From Spirochaetota bacterium (GTDB taxonomy: Bacteria > Spirochaetota > UBA4802 > UBA5368): a stretch of 64,000 nucleotides of DNA. Under the pieces are notes generated by a model, which ran no database searches, was not told the origin of the DNA, and saw only the letters and a program-made list of their open reading frames with translations. Both the position numbers and the translations under genes were made by a program. Below are positions 33,534 through 42,440 of the stretch, in pieces. The stretch covers positions 1 to 64,000 of the forward strand of contig DATIKU010000047.1 in the NCBI GenBank assembly GCA_035477215.1, written 5' to 3'. Position 1 is the first letter of the stretch; each line of letters starts with the position of its first letter.

Positions 33534-34758
33534 ACTTATCGACAACGCGAAGAAGAAGCGGGAAATACTTAAAGACCTTATACGCAGGCTGCACGACGGC
33601 CAGGCCGAGAGCGAGGTGCGAAGCCAGTTGCAGCAGTTGCTGGGAAGCATCCCTTACGAGGACGTCGTGAAGGCGGAACAGGAGCTCATCAACGAGGGCC
33701 TTCCCGCGGAGGAGGTGATCAAGCTTTGCGATGTGCACACATCCGTACTGAAGGGGAGCATCGACCAGTCGGGCACAAAAGACGCTCCCGAAGGCCACCC
33801 GGTCCATACGTTCCGCCAGGAGAACATCGCGCTCAACCGGGAGGCGGGAGCGCTCGGGGCGCTGTATGAGAAGGCGCCAGCCATCGGCCGTGATGGCGCG
33901 GAGGGGTATATCAATACGATGCGCGGGCACTTCAATGCGCTTATGGATGTTGACAAGCACTACCGGAGAAAGGAATACCTGCTCTTTCCATTTCTCGAAA
34001 AACACGGGATAACGGGACCGCCCAAGGTGATGTGGGCCAAGCACGACGAGGCGCGGGCCATGCTGAAGAAGGCGCTTGCCGCCCTGGAGACCGCCCTGAA
34101 AAATCCGGAGAACCTACAAAGGCTTGTCGATGCGGATCTCAAGCCGGCCTCCGGGGCGGTGCTCGACATGATCTACAAGGAGGAGCAGATCCTCCTGCCG
34201 ACGAGCATTGACACGCTTGGCGAGGATGAATGGTACGAGGTTTACCGCCAGAGCGACGAGATCGGGTATTGCCTGTACGATCCGAAGACGAAGTGGATGC
34301 CGGAGAAGATTTCCGCTGAAGCGATGACGAGCGCGGCGGTCGCAAAGAGCGGCCGTATCCAGCTTCCTTCGGGAAGCTTCACCGCGCAGGAGCTTACCGC
34401 CATGCTGAACTCTCTTCCGGTCGACATCACCTTCGTCGATGCGGACGACACCGTGCGCTATTTCTCCCAGGGTCCCCATCGCATCTTCGATCGGAACCGC
34501 GCCATACTGGGAAGAAAGGTGCAGCTCTGTCATCCGCCGCACAGCGTGAACATCGTCGAGCGCATAATCAGAGATTTTCGCATCGGCGCGGAGGACAGTG
34601 CGGCCTTCTGGATACGGATGAATAAGAGGTTCATTCATATCGAATACTTCGCGCTGCGGGACGAGGAGGGCGCTTACCTGGGAACTATGGAGGTCTCCCA
34701 GGACCTTACGGAGAAGCGCCGTCTGGAAGGAGAGCAGCGTCTGTTGAACTACAAATAA
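33526..34758 (+). CDS. DUF438 / hemerythrin / PAS protein
   Basis: The 410-residue protein has an N-terminal DUF438 domain (about 1-75; LKDLIRRLHDG, HTSVLKGSI), a hemerythrin-like HHE domain (about 95-235) with His/Glu ligands in RGHFNALMDVDKHYRRKEY, WAKHDEARAM and IYKEEQILLP, and a C-terminal PAS-like domain (about 285-400; VDITFVDADDTVRYFS). Related proteins bind diiron or heme and are regulated with nitric-oxide or oxygen defence. AAGGAGG is 7 bases before the ATG, inside the rrf2 end. Confidence 0.92.
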   Translation: MSELIDNAKKKREILKDLIRRLHDGQAESEVRSQLQQLLGSIPYEDVVKAEQELINEGLPAEEVIKLCDVHTSVLKGSIDQSGTKDAPEGHPVHTFRQENIALNREAGALGALYEKAPAIGRDGAEGYINTMRGHFNALMDVDKHYRRKEYLLFPFLEKHGITGPPKVMWAKHDEARAMLKKALAALETALKNPENLQRLVDADLKPASGAVLDMIYKEEQILLPTSIDTLGEDEWYEVYRQSDEIGYCLYDPKTKWMPEKISAEAMTSAAVAKSGRIQLPSGSFTAQELTAMLNSLPVDITFVDADDTVRYFSQGPHRIFDRNRAILGRKVQLCHPPHSVNIVERIIRDFRIGAEDSAAFWIRMNKRFIHIEYFALRDEEGAYLGTMEVSQDLTEKRRLEGEQRLLNYK

Positions 34759-34761
34759 GAT

Positions 34762-35240
34762 TATGAGAGGGCAAAACATATAAGCATCAACATCAAAAAC
34801 AATGTTTGCCGGGTCGGGAAAGTCGACCGGGAGCTAAGGCGCTTCCACGGCAGCGGGTATTCCACCCACAGGGGCTCCGCTTACAACTCGTACCTGGTCC
34901 GCGAAGGAAAGACAGCGCTTGTTGATACCGTGCGGGCGCCGTACGCAAGGGAATATGTCGGCAATCTGGAGAAGACGCCCACGGTAAACCGGGGAGTTAT
35001 GAGCTCGCTCGCCGGGCTCCTGGAGGATGTCCGCGGACTCGGGTTCAAGGGGAAAAGTCCGCGGCTTTAGGAACCTGCGGATGGAGCGGCGAATCGATAA
35101 AGATGCCTGAAGGGATGTTGAAGAACTCCGGCTTCGAGGTGATGGAAGGCGGTCCGCGCGTTCTGTGGAACCCGGACGGGGATGCGGTCGCGCGTTGCCG
35201 CGATTTCGGCAGGCAGATTGTCGCTTTCTTCGCTCCTTGA
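34762..35240 (+). pseudogene. Remnant of an A-type flavodiiron protein gene (FprA/ROO-like), internally deleted and frameshifted
   Basis: From about 34762 one frame gives AKHISINIKNNVCRVGKVD, then FHGSGYSTHRGSAYNSYLVREG and ALVDTVRAPYA, matching the N-terminus of flavodiiron NO/O2 reductases. It jumps directly to TPTVNRGVMSSLAGLLEDVR, the late flavodoxin domain. A frame change in GGGGAAAAG near 35053 leads to GTCGWSGESIKMPEGMLKNS and CRDFGRQIVAFFAP, the usual C-terminus. Missing are about 240 residues: the diiron ligands and the FMN P-loop. No start codon is in frame. The intact gene would be about 1,190 bases; this is 479. It is downstream of the DUF438 gene by 3 bases, as an operon member would be. 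Confidence 0.85.
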
Positions 35241-35383
35241 CTCCGGGTAAGCCGGTCGTTGCCGGCAACCGAAATTTTCCTCGGCCCGGCGAAATCCTCT
35301 TGCGTTCGGCGCGTTCCCGCGCAAACATAACCGGAGTTTTCCGGCGATATCGCGCTATTTTCATGTTTTCCGGGGGGATTCCA

Positions 35384-36193
35384 ATGAAGTCACTTGAAAA
35401 AAAGGTCGCCGTAATAACCGGCGCCGCGTCCGGTATCGGCCGCAGCCTTGCGCTCGGACTGGTGAAGGAAGGATGCTTTCTTGCGCTTGCCGACCATAAT
35501 AAAAAGGGGCTCGACGAAACCGTCCGCATGGTCAAGGAGGCCGGAGGTGCGGCCATGTCGCAGGTCATCGATGTCGCCAATCGATCCCAGGTTGAGCGCT
35601 TCGCCGCCGCGGTAATTAAAAAATACAAGCAGGCCGACATCATCGTCAACAACGCGGGTGTTACGCTTTTCGGCAGGCTCGAGGATGTGAGTTATCGTGA
35701 AATCGAGTGGATAATGGGCATCAACCTGTGGGGGGTGGTGTACGGCACGCGCGCCTTCCTTCCCCATCTCAAAAACCGCCCCGAGGCGTGGGTGGTGAAC
35801 CTCTCGAGCGCGTTCGGACTTATCGGCGTGCCCTCTCAGACCACCTATTGCGCAACTAAATTCGCGGTGAGGGGCTTCACCGAGGCGCTCCAGCGCGAGC
35901 TGAAGGGCGCAAAGGTCACCGCCATCTCCGTTCATCCCGGGGGGATTAAGACAAATATAGCGCATAACGCGAAATTCGCCTCGCGGTTCGGGAAGGACGC
36001 CGGCAAGAAGTTCGCCAAAAGCTTCGATCGCATAGCGCGGACGAGCGCGGACGATGCCGCGAATGCGATAATCGGCGCCATAAAAAAGAAGAAAAGGCGC
36101 ATTCTCATCGGATCGGATGCGAAGCTCATCGACATCGTACAGCGTCTCTTTCCGACGTCGTACGGAAAAATCATGGACCTCCTGTACGGGTAG
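35384..36193 (+). CDS. Short-chain dehydrogenase/reductase
   Basis: The product is 269 residues from the ATG at 35384 (CGGGGGGA 5 bases upstream); ATG 35363 is a weaker option. It is a classical SDR: TGAASGIGRS near 12-21 (NAD(P) binding), NNAGV near 90, catalytic Ser in VNLSSAFG, Tyr/Lys in TYCATKFAV. A C-terminal basic extension (IIGAIKKKKRRIL) is common in SDRs acting on lipids and in YqjQ/SadH-like members. Substrate is unknown. Confidence 0.9.
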   Translation: MKSLEKKVAVITGAASGIGRSLALGLVKEGCFLALADHNKKGLDETVRMVKEAGGAAMSQVIDVANRSQVERFAAAVIKKYKQADIIVNNAGVTLFGRLEDVSYREIEWIMGINLWGVVYGTRAFLPHLKNRPEAWVVNLSSAFGLIGVPSQTTYCATKFAVRGFTEALQRELKGAKVTAISVHPGGIKTNIAHNAKFASRFGKDAGKKFAKSFDRIARTSADDAANAIIGAIKKKKRRILIGSDAKLIDIVQRLFPTSYGKIMDLLYG

Positions 36194-36513
36194 GCGGCGC
36201 GCGGCGGGCGCACCGATCCGCGGCGGCCACTACTCGGTCGGTTGTCAGGCCATGGGCGATGATGTGATCGAGGAACTCTTCCCGCCGGCAAATGCATTCA
36301 TTCCCCCGGGAGGGGCGCCCTCAGGACCGGCGAACTGTATCGAAGATTGCGCGCGGAGCCCGAAAAGATCGGGCTGGCGAATAATCCGAGCCATGGGCGG
36401 CGGCCTTCGGTCCGCAACCGGCTTTCGGTAATATGAAAAGAAGACGATAACGACCGATGGCGCTCCCGTTGCCGGTAGCCGCGCACGGGCTCGAAAACAG
36501 CGAATCCACGCGC
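36194..36513. other. 320-base intergenic region with no identifiable gene
   Basis: Between convergent SDR and mutS2 genes. AGCCCGA-AAAGA-TCGGGCT (36358-36376) is a short hairpin. A few 30-60-codon frames exist on both strands but none has a ribosome site or a recognisable product. Confidence 0.5.
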
Positions 36514-38934
36514 TCAATCCCCCAGCAGGGCGATTGAGACGCCGTCGCCTCCCTCGCCGTACTCGCCCGAACGGAAGTCGCTGACGTAGGATGAGTGGGC
36601 GAGCTGCGCGCGCACGGCCTCTTTCAGCGCTCCGGTCCCGTGCCCGTGGATGATGATGACCGAGCGGATGCCCGAGCGTACCATGCGGTCCAGGTCGCGT
36701 CCCATGCGCTCGAGCGCTTCGTCGACGCGAAGCCCCCGAAGGTCGATGGTATTGTAGCTCGTCTGCACCGTCAACGGCACAGGTTTTGCCGCGGCCAACG
36801 GCTCTTTTTTGCCGGTTTTCCCGGCGCCCTTTTTCGGGGACGGCGCGGGCGCTCCTCTCTCCGCTCGTGCGAGAATGTCGCGGAATTTAAAGCGCGCGCG
36901 GATGGAATTTCCAAGCCGCAGCTCGGCGCTCTCGCCGTCTAAATCGAGGCTCTCTATCACAGCCTCTTTCTCGAGCGATACGATGAATACGCGGTCGCCG
37001 GCTTTCGTCAAGGCGGGGTCGAGCGGCGCGTAGTCGCGAGAAAACCGCTTCCGCGCGCTGTCAGCGATCTCGGTCTCAATCGCTTTCTGAATCTCACCTA
37101 TATCGCGCCGAAACTCGCCGGCCGAGCGAAGGTCCGCCTGCTGGAGTTCACGTATCCTCGCTGCGATCGAACGCCGGTGCTCTTTTATTTCGTCGAGGAA
37201 GAGCGTTCCCTCTCCCCGGGTGATGTTTTCAATCAGCTCGGCCTGTTTCCGCTGAAGGTCAATATAGCGCTCCTTCTCGCGTGTTGCGGCGGCCCTCGCT
37301 TCGGCAAGGCGCTCGCGCTCGCCGGCGATTTCCTGTTCATGTTTCTGGGTCTTCTCGATGAGCGCCTCTACGCTGATTTCCCGTTCGTCGAGCAGGGCCT
37401 TGGCACGGCCGAGGATGTCCTCGGGGATGCCGTATATCCGCGCGATCTCCAGCGCATAGCTTACGCCGGGAATCCCGGTCATGAGGCGGTAGGCGGGCGC
37501 CAGCGTTTCGGGATCAAACGAAACGGAGGCGTTCTTAAAGCGTTCGTCGCGCGAAGCGAGCTCCTTGAGCTCGTTGTAGTGCGTGGTCACGATGATTCTG
37601 GCGCCGGTTGCGGCAAGCGTTTCCACCACAGCCTGCGCGAGCGAGGCGCCCTGCCGTGGATTGGTACCCACCACAATCTCGTCGATGAGGATGAGAGCCG
37701 ATGAGCGCGCTCTGTCCATCATTTCTTTAAGGATGACGATCTGTCCGCTGAACGATGAAAGCGACTGCTGTATGCTCTGGTCATCGCCTATGTCCGCCAT
37801 GATCGGATCGAAAATCCCCATGCGCGAATCCGGCCCCGCGGGGATGTGCAGTCCGTGACGCAGCATAAGCGCGCAGAGCCCGGCCGTTTTCAGGAGCACG
37901 GTCTTGCCGCCTGTGTTCGCCCCCGAAATGATGAGACAGTTGTACGACTCGCCAAGGGTAAGGTCGTTCGCCACAACGGCGTCTCCGAGCATGAGGTAGA
38001 GCAGGGGGTGCCTCGCGCCATAAAGGCGCATGACCGGCTCGTCGGTAAGCTCGGGTTCGCTGGCGCGAATGGCCGTCGAGAAGCGCGCCGCCCCCGCCAG
38101 GAGGTCGAGCCCGGCCAGGATGGAGAGGTTTTCGACGAGCCCGGCGGCGCCGCTTCCCACCTGCCGGGAAAGCTCGCGCATGATGCGCGATGTTTCGATC
38201 TGGAGGTCGAAATTGAGTCCGATAAGGCGGTTGTTGAGCGGTTGAATTTCCTCGGGCTCGATAAAGAGCGTCGCGCCGCTGGCCGAGACGTCCAGGCCGG
38301 CGCCGCGGACCCGGCTTCGCATGGTCGATTTAACAAGGAGCACGTAGCGGTCATTGCGCGTGGTGAATACCTTCTCCTGTAACGCCTTTTCGAGCGCGGC
38401 CGAGTGGACCATCGCGTTCATGCGCTTTTCGATTTCGCCGCGCGTCTGGTAAATGTCGCTTCGAATGCGTCGCAGCTTCGGGAACCGGCCGTCGTTCAAC
38501 TCGCCGTTATCGGTGATTGCGGGGATTAGGACCTCTCCCTCTCTTTTGAGGGGATCGAGACGCTCGCGCTCTTCGGCCAGGGAGGGGAGCGCGTCGTCGT
38601 ACTGCTTCAGGAAGGCCTGGATGCGCTGCGAGACCATGATGAACGAGCGCAGTGTGAAGAGTTCGGGAAGGCCGAGCACCGCTCCCTTCGCCGCGCGGTT
38701 GACGGGGTCCTCGATGTCGCGAAGTCCCCTGAAGTCGAATGATCCGCCGCGCTCGATGAGCCCGCGTATTTCGCTTATCTTGCGCAGGCGCTTTCGGATG
38801 AGATCGGGGGCCAGCGGAACCAGTCCGGAGGCCGCCTTTTTGCCGGGGTCGGAGGCGCACCTCGCCGCGATCTCGGCAACGATCGAGTCCCACTCGAGTA
38901 CCGAATGGAGTCGCTCGTCGGCATGCATGGTCAT
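36514..38934 (-). CDS. mutS2: Endonuclease MutS2
   Basis: The 806-residue protein has the MutS clamp/lever region, ATPase (about 330-520) with SGANTGGKTVLLKTAG (Walker A), LILIDEIVVGTNPRQGASLA (Walker B and signature) and TTHYNELKELA, a coiled coil (about 520-640) and a C-terminal Smr nuclease domain (about 730-806; TIDLRGLRVDEAL, IIHGHGTGALKEAV). MutS2 splits collided ribosomes or suppresses recombination in other bacteria. The start overlaps the terC stop by 4 bases. Confidence 0.96.
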   Translation of the reverse strand: MTMHADERLHSVLEWDSIVAEIAARCASDPGKKAASGLVPLAPDLIRKRLRKISEIRGLIERGGSFDFRGLRDIEDPVNRAAKGAVLGLPELFTLRSFIMVSQRIQAFLKQYDDALPSLAEERERLDPLKREGEVLIPAITDNGELNDGRFPKLRRIRSDIYQTRGEIEKRMNAMVHSAALEKALQEKVFTTRNDRYVLLVKSTMRSRVRGAGLDVSASGATLFIEPEEIQPLNNRLIGLNFDLQIETSRIMRELSRQVGSGAAGLVENLSILAGLDLLAGAARFSTAIRASEPELTDEPVMRLYGARHPLLYLMLGDAVVANDLTLGESYNCLIISGANTGGKTVLLKTAGLCALMLRHGLHIPAGPDSRMGIFDPIMADIGDDQSIQQSLSSFSGQIVILKEMMDRARSSALILIDEIVVGTNPRQGASLAQAVVETLAATGARIIVTTHYNELKELASRDERFKNASVSFDPETLAPAYRLMTGIPGVSYALEIARIYGIPEDILGRAKALLDEREISVEALIEKTQKHEQEIAGERERLAEARAAATREKERYIDLQRKQAELIENITRGEGTLFLDEIKEHRRSIAARIRELQQADLRSAGEFRRDIGEIQKAIETEIADSARKRFSRDYAPLDPALTKAGDRVFIVSLEKEAVIESLDLDGESAELRLGNSIRARFKFRDILARAERGAPAPSPKKGAGKTGKKEPLAAAKPVPLTVQTSYNTIDLRGLRVDEALERMGRDLDRMVRSGIRSVIIIHGHGTGALKEAVRAQLAHSSYVSDFRSGEYGEGGDGVSIALLGD

Positions 38935-39875
38935 TTCGCCGGGGTCCCGCTGGGCGCCTGTTCCAACTTTTTCGGGAACAGGACCGATGCGATTACCGAG
39001 ACGGCCAGCACGCCCGCGATAACGCCAAGGGCGATGGCGACGGGGATCTTGACGATATCCGAAAGCATCATTTTACAGCCGACAAAAACCAGAATGAAGG
39101 CGAGGCCGTAATTCAGGTAATGGAAAAGCCGCATAACGCCGGCAACGGCGAAATAGAGGGCCCGAAGTCCCAGGATCGCGAACACGTTCGAGGTGTACAC
39201 GATGAAGGGGTCGTGGCTGATCGCCAGGACGGCGGGTATTGAATCCACCGCGAACACGACATCGGTGGCTTCAATGACGAGCAGGGCGATAAAAAGGGGC
39301 GTCGCCGCTACACGGCCCGCTTTCCGAACAAAGAAGTGATGCCCGTAGAATTCTTTGGTCACCGGCATGAACCGGCGGAATAATTTCAGCACGGGATTTT
39401 TCTCCGGATGTATCTCCTTCTCCTTTTCCAGCGCCATTTTTATCCCGATGAAGATCAGAAACGCGCCGAAAACGTAGATGATCCAGTGGATCCGCGTGAC
39501 GAGCGCGACGCCGACCAGTATGAACGCCGCGCGCATGATGAGCGCGCCGAGGATCCCCCAGAACAGCACCCTGTGCTGGTACTTTGCGGGAATTCCGAAG
39601 TACGAGAAGATCATCAGGAACACGAATATGTTGTCGACACTCAGGGATTTCTCGATAAGGTACGCGGTCAGGAACTCGAGTGCCTTCTGGGACCCCTCGA
39701 AATAATAGACGCCCGCGTTGAAGCAGAGAGCGAGGACAATCCAGAACCCGGTCCATGCGAGCGCCTCCCGCACCTTTATATCGCGATCATCTTTTTGAAG
39801 CACTTTGAGGTCGAGGACCAGCAGGCCGACGATGAAGAGGACGAAGCCGCCCCACAGGAGATATGGATTTACCAT
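38931..39875 (-). CDS. TerC/Alx-family membrane protein
   Basis: The 314 residues form about eight or nine membrane helices with family marks SVDNIFVFLMIFSYF, EATDVVFAVDSIPAVLAI and SNVFAILGLRALYF. Conserved Asp residues in the VDN and ATD helices are thought to bind a metal; family members are linked to manganese export or metallation of secreted enzymes, and to tellurite resistance. The gene has its own promoter and a short leader. No yybP-ykoY-type manganese riboswitch signature was seen in the leader. Confidence 0.93.
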   Translation of the reverse strand: MVNPYLLWGGFVLFIVGLLVLDLKVLQKDDRDIKVREALAWTGFWIVLALCFNAGVYYFEGSQKALEFLTAYLIEKSLSVDNIFVFLMIFSYFGIPAKYQHRVLFWGILGALIMRAAFILVGVALVTRIHWIIYVFGAFLIFIGIKMALEKEKEIHPEKNPVLKLFRRFMPVTKEFYGHHFFVRKAGRVAATPLFIALLVIEATDVVFAVDSIPAVLAISHDPFIVYTSNVFAILGLRALYFAVAGVMRLFHYLNYGLAFILVFVGCKMMLSDIVKIPVAIALGVIAGVLAVSVIASVLFPKKLEQAPSGTPAK

Positions 39876-39923
39876 CTATATACCTTCGTGTGCCGCGGTG
39901 ATGAACGGCACGATACGATTTCT

Positions 39924-40004
39924 GGCCGGTACTGCGACCGGCCGGTGCGCATAAGCTGCATTTCAGGAAATTTACATTATACATTCAAGCATTAATTAAA
40001 CGAA
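39924..40004 (-). promoter_or_regulatory. Promoter and leader hairpin of terC
   Basis: On the minus strand a perfect TATAAT lies at 39976-39981 with TTCGTT (39999-40004) 17 bases upstream. The leader of about 95 bases contains GGCCGGT-CGCAGT-ACCGGCC (39924-39943). Confidence 0.6.
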
Positions 40005-40016
40005 CGAGACGGGTGC

Positions 40017-41081
40017 TCATATCCATTTTTTTTTCTTGAAATAAACGAACATGGACACACCGATCACCGCCATGAGGGCGATCACCACATGATAGGCCCC
40101 GCGCCACTCGAGCTCGGGCATGAAACGGAAGTTCATTCCGTATACGCCGGCGATAAAGCTGAGCGGTATGAAGATCGTCGTGATGACTGTGAGGAGCTTC
40201 ATGACCTCGTTTAGGCGGTTGTTCACGCTGGTAAGGTAGATGTCGAGCATGCCGGAAAGCATGTCCCTGAGGAGCTCGATGGTGTCGATGACCTGGACGA
40301 TGTGGTCGCGTATGTCCTTGAGGTACACGATCGTGGAGTCGCTGAACGCGCCGCCCTCTCCACGCTCAAGCCTTGTTATGACCTCCCTGAGCGGCCATAC
40401 CGATTTCCGGAGGAAAATCATCTCGCTTTTAAGGGCGTGGATGCGGTGGATTGTCTCGCGCTTTGGGTCGCTCAGGAGTTCGTCCTCCAGCGCTTCTATC
40501 CGGTCGCCCAGCCGCTCCAGTATGCCGAAATAATTGTCGATGATCGAATCGATTATCGCGTAGACAAGAAAGTCCGCGCCGAGCTTTCGTATCCTGCCCC
40601 TGTCGTTGATGATGCGGTCGATCACCGGGAGGAAGTCGTCTCCCTCCATTTCCTGAAAGCTTATAACGGTGTCTCCCTTCAGCACCAGGCTTACCTGTTC
40701 GGCGGTAATTTCGTCGCTGACCTCGTCGTAGTGCAGCGCCTTTAAGACGATGAACGAGTAATCTCCCCAGTCGTCGAGCTTAGGTCGCTGGCTGGTGTTC
40801 AGGATGTCTTCCATTACCAGGGGATGGAAGTCGTAGACGCTCCCGGCCTCGGCGACCACGTCGACGCGGTCGATGCCCACGATGTCGATCCAGCGCACCG
40901 TTGGGTTTTCAATCTGCGAACTGAAGGCGGTGATGCTCTCCGTGTCGCAGATGTTATAGCTGTTTTCGTTGTACTCGATGACGAGTATTTTTGTCTTCTC
41001 GGTTTTTCTATCGCCGACGTGGACGAGGGTCCCCGGCGGGAGGCCCTTCTTTTTCGACACTCTGCCGGTGAGTTTTCTCAT
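40017..41081 (-). CDS. corA: CorA magnesium/cobalt transporter
   Basis: The 354-residue protein has a large cytoplasmic N-terminal domain (about 1-285), a long stalk helix and two C-terminal membrane helices with the pore signature YGMNF near 318, ending in a Lys-rich tail. LMEDILNTSQRPKLDDW (about 90-106) and the ERLGDRIEALEDELL stalk are typical. It forms a pentameric Mg2+ (Co2+, Ni2+) channel. It follows the Smr gene by 54 bases in the same direction. Confidence 0.95.
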   Translation of the reverse strand: MRKLTGRVSKKKGLPPGTLVHVGDRKTEKTKILVIEYNENSYNICDTESITAFSSQIENPTVRWIDIVGIDRVDVVAEAGSVYDFHPLVMEDILNTSQRPKLDDWGDYSFIVLKALHYDEVSDEITAEQVSLVLKGDTVISFQEMEGDDFLPVIDRIINDRGRIRKLGADFLVYAIIDSIIDNYFGILERLGDRIEALEDELLSDPKRETIHRIHALKSEMIFLRKSVWPLREVITRLERGEGGAFSDSTIVYLKDIRDHIVQVIDTIELLRDMLSGMLDIYLTSVNNRLNEVMKLLTVITTIFIPLSFIAGVYGMNFRFMPELEWRGAYHVVIALMAVIGVSMFVYFKKKKWI

Positions 41082-41135
41082 GGACGTTTTCCCGCAGTCA
41101 TGGTGGTGAAATAATAAAAGTTTCCACTAACGGCC

Positions 41136-41408
41136 TCATTCACGGATACGCAGACGCGCCCTTGTCGCACCCCAGTTCGCGCCGTCGTCGCCGAATTCCT
41201 CGACGTCGGGGTTTTTGCCGAGCTCCTCGGCGACCATATTCTTGATGACCGACCTTCCCCTGCCATGCACGATCCGCACCTCAGCCTTGCAGCGCTTTAC
41301 GGAAATGTCAATAAATTCCCTGAGCACGGCCTTCGCGTCGCGGGGATGGAAGTGATGGAGGTCTATTTCGCCGTCCAGATCGATTTCGACGGGTTCATCG
41401 CTCATCAC
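41136..41408 (-). CDS. Stand-alone Smr-domain protein
   Basis: The product is 90 residues from GTG 41408 (GGAGG 8 bases upstream) or ATG 41405. A single Smr nuclease-like domain: EIDLHHFHPRDAKAVLREF and VRIVHGRGRSVIKNMVAEEL give the LDLHG-like and HGxG motifs; in the first, LHHF replaces the usual LHG. Small Smr proteins cut DNA or mRNA at stalled ribosomes in other bacteria. MutS2, with its own Smr domain, is encoded 2.2 kb downstream. Confidence 0.85.
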   Translation of the reverse strand: MMSDEPVEIDLDGEIDLHHFHPRDAKAVLREFIDISVKRCKAEVRIVHGRGRSVIKNMVAEELGKNPDVEEFGDDGANWGATRARLRIRE

Positions 41409-41465
41409 CGGGGCATCCTCCGTGCGGATTTTTGTGCCGGCGCCGGACGGCGGCCGCGGGCGGAC

Positions 41466-42440
41466 CTACCAGATGAACAAAAGCGGATCGATCATCTGGC
41501 CGTGCCGCATGGTCATAAAATGAAGGTGCGATCCGGTCGAACGGCCGGTCGAGCCCACGAGGGCGATGACATCCTTCCTGGTGACCCAGTCGCCGCGCTT
41601 TACCTTTATTGTCGAACAGTGGCCGTACCAGGTGACGTACCCGTCCCAGTGCTGTACCACCACCGTCTGGCCGTAGCCGTCCATCCAGCCCGTGAACGAA
41701 ACCATGCCCTCGCGCGCGGGACGGATCGGGGTCCCCATGCGCGTCATGATGTCGATGCCGTTGTGGAAGGCCATTCCTTCGAACATCGGGTCCACGCGGT
41801 CCCCGTAGAGTGAGGAATAGAGGCCCCCGCGGATCGGGTTCTGGAATATCCGCCTGATGTTGTACAGCGCCTGGAGTTTTTCGCTTACCAGCATCGGGCG
41901 GGCGTCGGGAAGAAAGGCGAAGCGGATGTTGTCGGGGGAGATGATTCTGAATATCGACTGACGGTAGTCGCCCCTGATGCCGCCGTCGTGCTCGACCATT
42001 CGGGCCATTCTATGCACGTCGTAGAAGTTGTCAACCGCCAGAAGCACGCCGTCCTCGCGCGGAACCGCTATAATGGCGCCCTCGCGCGCGACGAGTGATC
42101 CGAGAAACGGGTTGGCCCCGAGGATCGTATCGATTGTCACGTGATAGCGCCGCGCCACGTCCCAGTACGATTCGTTCATGCGCATGGCATGGAGGATGAT
42201 CTCAACCCCCGGATCGTGCGGATATGATTTGATTAGCCGAATGTACGCGTCGTGAGCGGTGAAGATCGGGAAGCCTTCGCGAAGCCGGTACGCCGCGCTG
42301 TCGACGCGCACCTTCGAGATGAAAATCGCGGCGACGATGTTGCCGACGACGATAACGATGACAGAAAGGGATACAATAGCCTTGAGGGCCTTTTTAGCCT
42401 GCCATATGTGATAGTTGGTAATGGGCCAGCCGCCGCTCAA
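41466..42440 (-). CDS. M23-family peptidase with LysM-like domain
   Basis: The 324-residue protein has an N-terminal membrane anchor (about 18-43), a LysM-like region (about 90-128; ESYWDVARRYHVTIDTILGAN) and a C-terminal M23 domain (about 195-324) with zinc-binding FHNGIDI and GSHLHF, plus TGWMDGYGQTVVVQHWDG. The HxxxD and HxH ligands are present, so it is likely an active endopeptidase cutting peptidoglycan cross-links in the periplasm. The start overlaps the proC stop (ATGA). Confidence 0.92.
   Translation of the reverse strand: MSGGWPITNYHIWQAKKALKAIVSLSVIVIVVGNIVAAIFISKVRVDSAAYRLREGFPIFTAHDAYIRLIKSYPHDPGVEIILHAMRMNESYWDVARRYHVTIDTILGANPFLGSLVAREGAIIAVPREDGVLLAVDNFYDVHRMARMVEHDGGIRGDYRQSIFRIISPDNIRFAFLPDARPMLVSEKLQALYNIRRIFQNPIRGGLYSSLYGDRVDPMFEGMAFHNGIDIMTRMGTPIRPAREGMVSFTGWMDGYGQTVVVQHWDGYVTWYGHCSTIKVKRGDWVTRKDVIALVGSTGRSTGSHLHFMTMRHGQMIDPLLFIW

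Noticed and set aside
36251-36430. Plus-strand frame starting MGDDVIEELFPP between the SDR gene and mutS2.
   Set aside because: No ribosome site and no recognisable family; treated as non-coding.
39876-40016. Possible manganese (yybP-ykoY) riboswitch before terC.
   Set aside because: The conserved core bases of that riboswitch were not found; only a simple hairpin is present.
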